Assembly: GCA_903831485.1 (NCBI GenBank)
Contig: CAIKXW010000354.1
Location: forward strand, 1 to 8,429
Source: an uncultured Alphaproteobacteria bacterium
GTDB taxonomy: Bacteria; Pseudomonadota; Alphaproteobacteria; Caulobacterales; Hyphomonadaceae
DNA: 8,429 nucleotides
Direction of reading: 5' to 3'
Below, one piece after another: positions 6,278-8,429 of this stretch. The notes under the pieces are model-generated. The model saw only the letters and a program-made list of their open reading frames with translations. It was not told the DNA's origin and searched no databases. Within the stretch, counting starts at the first letter, position 1. Each line of letters begins with the position of its first letter. A program made the position numbers and the translations under genes.

Positions 6278-6751
6278 TCATCCGATCAGCTCGACGTCGC
6301 GCCAGAAGCGCGCCTTGAGCTGGCGCTGTTCGTCGTAGTGCGAGCCGTTCATTTCCTGCTTGTTGCTGGAAAGCTGAACGATGAAGTTGTCCGCGAGGTA
6401 CGACGTTGACTGGCCAGCCGGCCGCACTTCGAGAATCTTTCCCACGCTCGACTTGATGGCGACTTGCTTGCCGATGCGCTGCGCCGTGCAGTTCTGCTGG
6501 ACGCGGATGTAGAGATCGAAGTTCAGCTTGCCGCAGATCTGTTCGCTTTCGAACACGCAGTTGTACGTGTTCTTCACCGAGGTCTGGGTGAAGGTGATGC
6601 GGCCGGAGATCTGGCAATCGTCAGCAAACTTGGATGTGTCGAACAGCCAGTCGCCGGCAACGTCGTCGGCGAACGCCGGCATCGCCGCCGAGAGGGCGAT
6701 CGAGCAGCCGACAATGGCCGCCAGTCTGCGCATGACGCCGCGAGGTTTCAT
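6278..6751 (-). CDS. Secreted four-cysteine protein of unknown function (first paralogue)
   Basis: No family is recognised. The 157-residue protein has a signal peptide (MKPRGVMRRL, hydrophobic 10-24, likely cleavage after AFA at residue 28). The mature domain carries Cys46, Cys65, Cys73 and Cys88. Visible strings are VAGDWLFDTSKFADDCQISG (31-50), VQQNCTAQ (84-91) and RFWRDVELIG (148-157). Cysteine spacing (19, 8, 15) nearly equals that of the following gene (18, 8, 14), which supports duplication. I chose the ATG at 6751-6749 because its ATGA overlaps the nadA stop TGA and because it opens directly into a signal peptide. The frame is open to 6955, but that extension is a nadA shadow. Met7 is an alternative start. 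Overlap with nadA implies coupled translation and the same control by NAD status. Whether it acts on a nicotinate-related compound or simply shares the transcript cannot be told. Confidence 0.87.
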   Translation of the reverse strand: MKPRGVMRRLAAIVGCSIALSAAMPAFADDVAGDWLFDTSKFADDCQISGRITFTQTSVKNTYNCVFESEQICGKLNFDLYIRVQQNCTAQRIGKQVAIKSSVGKILEVRPAGQSTSYLADNFIVQLSSNKQEMNGSHYDEQRQLKARFWRDVELIG

Positions 6752-7890
6752 ATCATCTCGACCGGAACCCGAACGCCGTCCCCGACCTTGAACTTTGGTG
6801 CTCTCGCGGGCGGACCCAGCGCCAGCATCGCCTCGATCGCCGCCTTGGCCCGGATGCGGATGTCCTCCGGCACCGTGACCTCGTGCTTCATCGATACCAG
6901 CGCGTCGTAGATGTTCTCCAGCGAGATGCGCTTCATGTGCGGGCAGAGGTTGCATGGTTTCACGAACTCCACGCCGGGATTGTCCGCGGCGACATTATCG
7001 CTCATCGAACACTCGGTGAGGAGAACGACCTTCCGGGCGCCCGATTCCTTCACATGGCTCGACAGGGCCGATGTTGACCCCGCAAAGTCGGCTTCTTCAA
7101 GGACATCCGGTGGACATTCCGGGTGCGCCAGCACAATCGCGCCCGGATGTGCCTCACGGATTTGCCGGACATCCTCGCCCGAAAACTTCTCGTGGACCTC
7201 GCAATGACCCTCCCAGGCGATGATCTTTATGTCGGTGTTCGCAGCCACGTTTCGCGCAAGGAATTCGTCCGGCACCATGATCACGGTGTCGACACCCCAC
7301 TCCTTCGCGACATGCTCGACGACCTGCGTGGCGTTGGACGAGGTGCAGGTGATGTCGCATTCGGCCTTCACATCGGCCGTTGTGTTCACATAGGTGACGA
7401 TCGGCAGGTGCGGGTAGCGCTGGCGGATCAGGCGCACGTCGGCGCCGGTGATCGAGGCCGCGAGCGAGCAGCCGGCGCGGGTGTCCGGGATCAGCACCGT
7501 CTTGTCGGGGCTCAGGATTTTCGAGGTTTCGGCCATGAAATGCACGCCGGCCTGGACGATCACCTTGGCGTCCGTGCGAGCGGCTTCGCGGGCGAGCTGC
7601 AGCGAGTCGCCCCGGAAATCGCCGACCAGCCTGAACACGTCGGGCGTCATGTAGTTGTGCGCGAGAATGACCGCGTTCTTCGCCTTCTTGAGAACGTTGA
7701 TGTGGTGCACCAGCGGTGCAACCGCGGGCCACTCCATCGGCGTGATGAAGTCCTTAACCTCCTCATAGAGGTGGTCCGTCGCGGCTTTGACCTCGGCGTT
7801 GTAGGCGAGGCCGCGCTGTTCGGCGGCGGAGGGGCGGCGGCGGGCGGCGGGGATATCGCATCCGGGGCCGAATTCGATGACACGGGCCAT
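6748..7890 (-). CDS. nadA: Quinolinate synthase A
   Basis: NadA condenses iminoaspartate with dihydroxyacetone phosphate to quinolinate using an oxygen-sensitive [4Fe-4S] cluster, in the cytoplasm. The 380 residues include AHNYMTPD (77-84), GDSLQLA (94-100), VQAGVHFMAETSKILSP (112-128), DTRAGCSLA (136-144, cluster ligand Cys141), YVNTTADVKAECD (167-179), TSSNA (183-187), WEGHCEVHEKF (226-236, ligand Cys230), HPECPPDV (256-263) and KPCNLCPHMKRISLENI (311-327, third ligand probably Cys316). An N-terminal extension of about 60 residues precedes the first repeat domain. The ATG at 7890-7888 has a strong GGAGGG (7902-7897) 6 bases before it. It is the first gene of the nad operon and overlaps the next gene by ATGA. 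Palindromic operators and a terminator upstream suggest repression by the adjacent NrtR. Confidence 0.97.
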   Translation of the reverse strand: MARVIEFGPGCDIPAARRRPSAAEQRGLAYNAEVKAATDHLYEEVKDFITPMEWPAVAPLVHHINVLKKAKNAVILAHNYMTPDVFRLVGDFRGDSLQLAREAARTDAKVIVQAGVHFMAETSKILSPDKTVLIPDTRAGCSLAASITGADVRLIRQRYPHLPIVTYVNTTADVKAECDITCTSSNATQVVEHVAKEWGVDTVIMVPDEFLARNVAANTDIKIIAWEGHCEVHEKFSGEDVRQIREAHPGAIVLAHPECPPDVLEEADFAGSTSALSSHVKESGARKVVLLTECSMSDNVAADNPGVEFVKPCNLCPHMKRISLENIYDALVSMKHEVTVPEDIRIRAKAAIEAMLALGPPARAPKFKVGDGVRVPVEMI

Positions 7891-7905
7891 AGAGGTCCCT
7901 CCAGC

Positions 7906-7926
7906 TTGTGCTCAACTTGAGCATAA
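7906..7926. promoter_or_regulatory. Putative NrtR operator 1, next to nadA
   Basis: TGCTCAACTTGAGCA (7909-7923) is a perfect palindrome around C7916. It extends to 7906-7926 with one mismatched pair. It shares the 11-base core CTCAACTTGAG with operator 2, whose centre is 79 bases away. On the - strand it includes TATGCT (7925-7920), which resembles a -10 box but has no good -35. It lies 15 bases before the nadA start and just ahead of its ribosome site. Binding by the neighbouring NrtR repressor is inferred from proximity and from known NrtR control of NAD genes. Confidence 0.7.
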
Positions 7927-7936
7927 AGTGGGCCTG

Positions 7937-7961
7937 AAAAAATGGCTTTCAATTGAAAGCC
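7937..7961 (-). terminator. Intrinsic terminator between nrtR and nadA
   Basis: On the - strand GGCTTTC and GAAAGCC pair around AATT (7961-7944, an 18-base perfect palindrome). One A and six T (7942-7937) follow at once, a textbook rho-independent terminator. It points in the direction of nrtR and nadA, so it should end nrtR transcription. Because it lies between the two palindromic operators, it also falls inside the nadA leader if transcription starts at operator 2, where it could act as an attenuator. Confidence 0.75.
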
Positions 7962-7982
7962 GCTCATCCGATCTGATAGCTC

Positions 7983-8007
7983 ACTTAAACTCAACTTGAG
8001 TATAAGT
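7983..8007. promoter_or_regulatory. Putative NrtR operator 2, over the nadA promoter
   Basis: ACTCAACTTGAGT (7989-8001) is a perfect palindrome around C7995. Arms ACTTA (7983-7987) and TAAGT (8003-8007) continue the symmetry, giving 25 bases with a single mismatched pair. The core CTCAACTTGAG is identical to that of operator 1. The site covers the -10 box and expected start point of the candidate promoter on the - strand, so a bound repressor would block RNA polymerase. Assignment to NrtR rests on the adjacent regulator gene. Confidence 0.75.
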
Positions 8008-8028
8008 AGGTTCTCATAAAACCGTCAT
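7999..8028 (-). promoter_or_regulatory. Candidate promoter for the nad operon
   Basis: On the - strand ATGACG (8028-8023, four of six bases of TTGACA) is followed after 18 bases by TATACT (8004-7999, five of six bases of TATAAT). Transcription would start near 7992, inside operator 2, and give a leader of about 100 bases that contains the intrinsic terminator and operator 1. This is the best sigma-70-like pair I found between nrtR and nadA. Confidence 0.45.
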
Positions 8029-8060
8029 TTCGTCGAGCAGATTCGTTGCGCCGCCATTGG

Positions 8061-8429
8061 TCAGCTGCGCGGAGTCTGAACACCCGACAGATGGCCTTGC
8101 CGGAGGGCTTCGCGACGGAAGCGGAAAAGCTCGGCGGGGCGGCCGCCGGTGGCCTGCGTGGTCTGGCCGAGACCGACGACGAGGCCGGACCGATCGAGGG
8201 AGCGGCGGAAGTTCTGCTTGTGCAGGCTGAGGCCGAGGATCGATTCCACGACCTTCTGCAATTCGAGCAGCGTGAAACTGTCGCGCATCAGTTCGAAGAC
8301 GACCGGGCGGTATTTCAGCTTGCCGCGCAGCCGGCCGATCGCTGTGGCGAGGATGCGGCGGTGGTCGGAGATCATCGGCTCGCCAAGTGCGGACACCGGA
8401 AGCGTGGGCGGCTTGCGGCCGCTATCGCG
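8061..8429 (-). CDS. nrtR: NrtR, Nudix-related repressor of NAD metabolism (partial, C-terminal part)
   Basis: Only the last 122 codons are present; the frame is open to the window edge at 8429 and ends with TGA at 8063-8061. The visible part matches the winged-helix DNA-binding half of NrtR: HRRILATAIGRLRGKLKYRP, then VFELMRDSFTLLELQKVVES with the FTL-ELQ turn, LHKQNFRRSLDRSGLV and GGRPAELFRF. The missing N-terminal half should be a Nudix-like domain that senses ADP-ribose or related NAD products without strong hydrolase activity. NrtR repressors bind palindromes ahead of NAD synthesis and salvage genes and let go when ADP-ribose binds. Two palindromes and nadA directly downstream fit that role. 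A catalytic Nudix hydrolase with the same C-terminal domain cannot be excluded without the missing part. A short basic tail of about 20 residues follows the winged helix. Confidence 0.88.
   Translation of the reverse strand, partial: RDSGRKPPTLPVSALGEPMISDHRRILATAIGRLRGKLKYRPVVFELMRDSFTLLELQKVVESILGLSLHKQNFRRSLDRSGLVVGLGQTTQATGGRPAELFRFRREALRQGHLSGVQTPRS

Noticed and set aside
5779..6751. Assignment of the two small proteins to the Inh/AprI protease inhibitor family
   Set aside because: The GxW start and Cys after it are suggestive, but four cysteines and the remaining motifs do not match what I know of that family, so it is left unassigned.
6752..6955. Longer first small protein starting at 6955
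   Set aside because: The added residues lie inside nadA in another frame and would put the signal peptide in the middle of the protein. The ATGA overlap start fits far better.
7123..7920. 265-codon open frame on the + strand opposite nadA
   Set aside because: It is antisense to a highly conserved enzyme gene and shows no domain of its own.
7647..7994. Possible leader peptide gene running from the nadA leader into nadA
   Set aside because: It has no ribosome site, runs out of frame far into nadA, and has no regulatory codon run.
7906..8007. NadQ as the regulator of the nad operon
   Set aside because: NadQ controls nadABC in some alphaproteobacteria, but the adjacent gene has the NrtR winged-helix sequence and no NadQ gene is visible here.

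Overview
The window is GC-rich, densely coded chromosomal DNA from an alphaproteobacterium. Caulobacterales or Hyphomonadaceae-like is my best guess, from protein wording and clustered GANTC sites; I ran no database search. Nothing suggests a mobile element, prophage, CRISPR array, tRNA or rRNA.

Left part, + strand. The window opens in the last 103 codons of pyruvate phosphate dikinase (ppdK, ends 313). A complete PhoX/DUF839-type protein with a Tat-like signal and possible lipobox follows (391-1839). Then comes a 449-base stretch without a convincing gene (1840-2288). It holds two hairpins, three GANTC sites, three GTTAAC palindromes and a structured-looking leader containing CGCAAAGCTACAG, a string that resembles part of the class I cyclic-di-GMP (GEMM) aptamer. 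It leads into a membrane-anchored SleB-type cell wall hydrolase (2289-3386).

Right part, - strand. An NAD de novo synthesis cluster reads from right to left: nrtR (3' part only, 8429-8061), a 170-base control region, nadA (7890-6748), two small secreted-protein genes (6751-6278 and 6258-5779), nadB (5775-4243) and nadC (4246-3383). From nadA on the genes overlap or nearly touch: ATGA overlap, 19-base gap, 3-base gap, GTGA overlap. They therefore look like one translationally coupled operon. NadB oxidises aspartate to iminoaspartate, NadA condenses it with dihydroxyacetone phosphate to quinolinate, and NadC converts quinolinate to nicotinate mononucleotide. NrtR is the Nudix-related repressor of NAD genes. 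Two near-perfect palindromes sharing CTCAACTTGAG lie in front of nadA and are its likely operators. A good intrinsic terminator sits between them.

The least expected content is the pair of small genes between nadA and nadB. They encode diverged tandem paralogues: each has a signal peptide, four cysteines at nearly the same spacing, and a Leu-Ile-Gly C-terminus. I recognise no family for them. The sleB and nadC genes converge tail to tail, sharing a CTAG that contains both stop codons, so no terminator fits between them.
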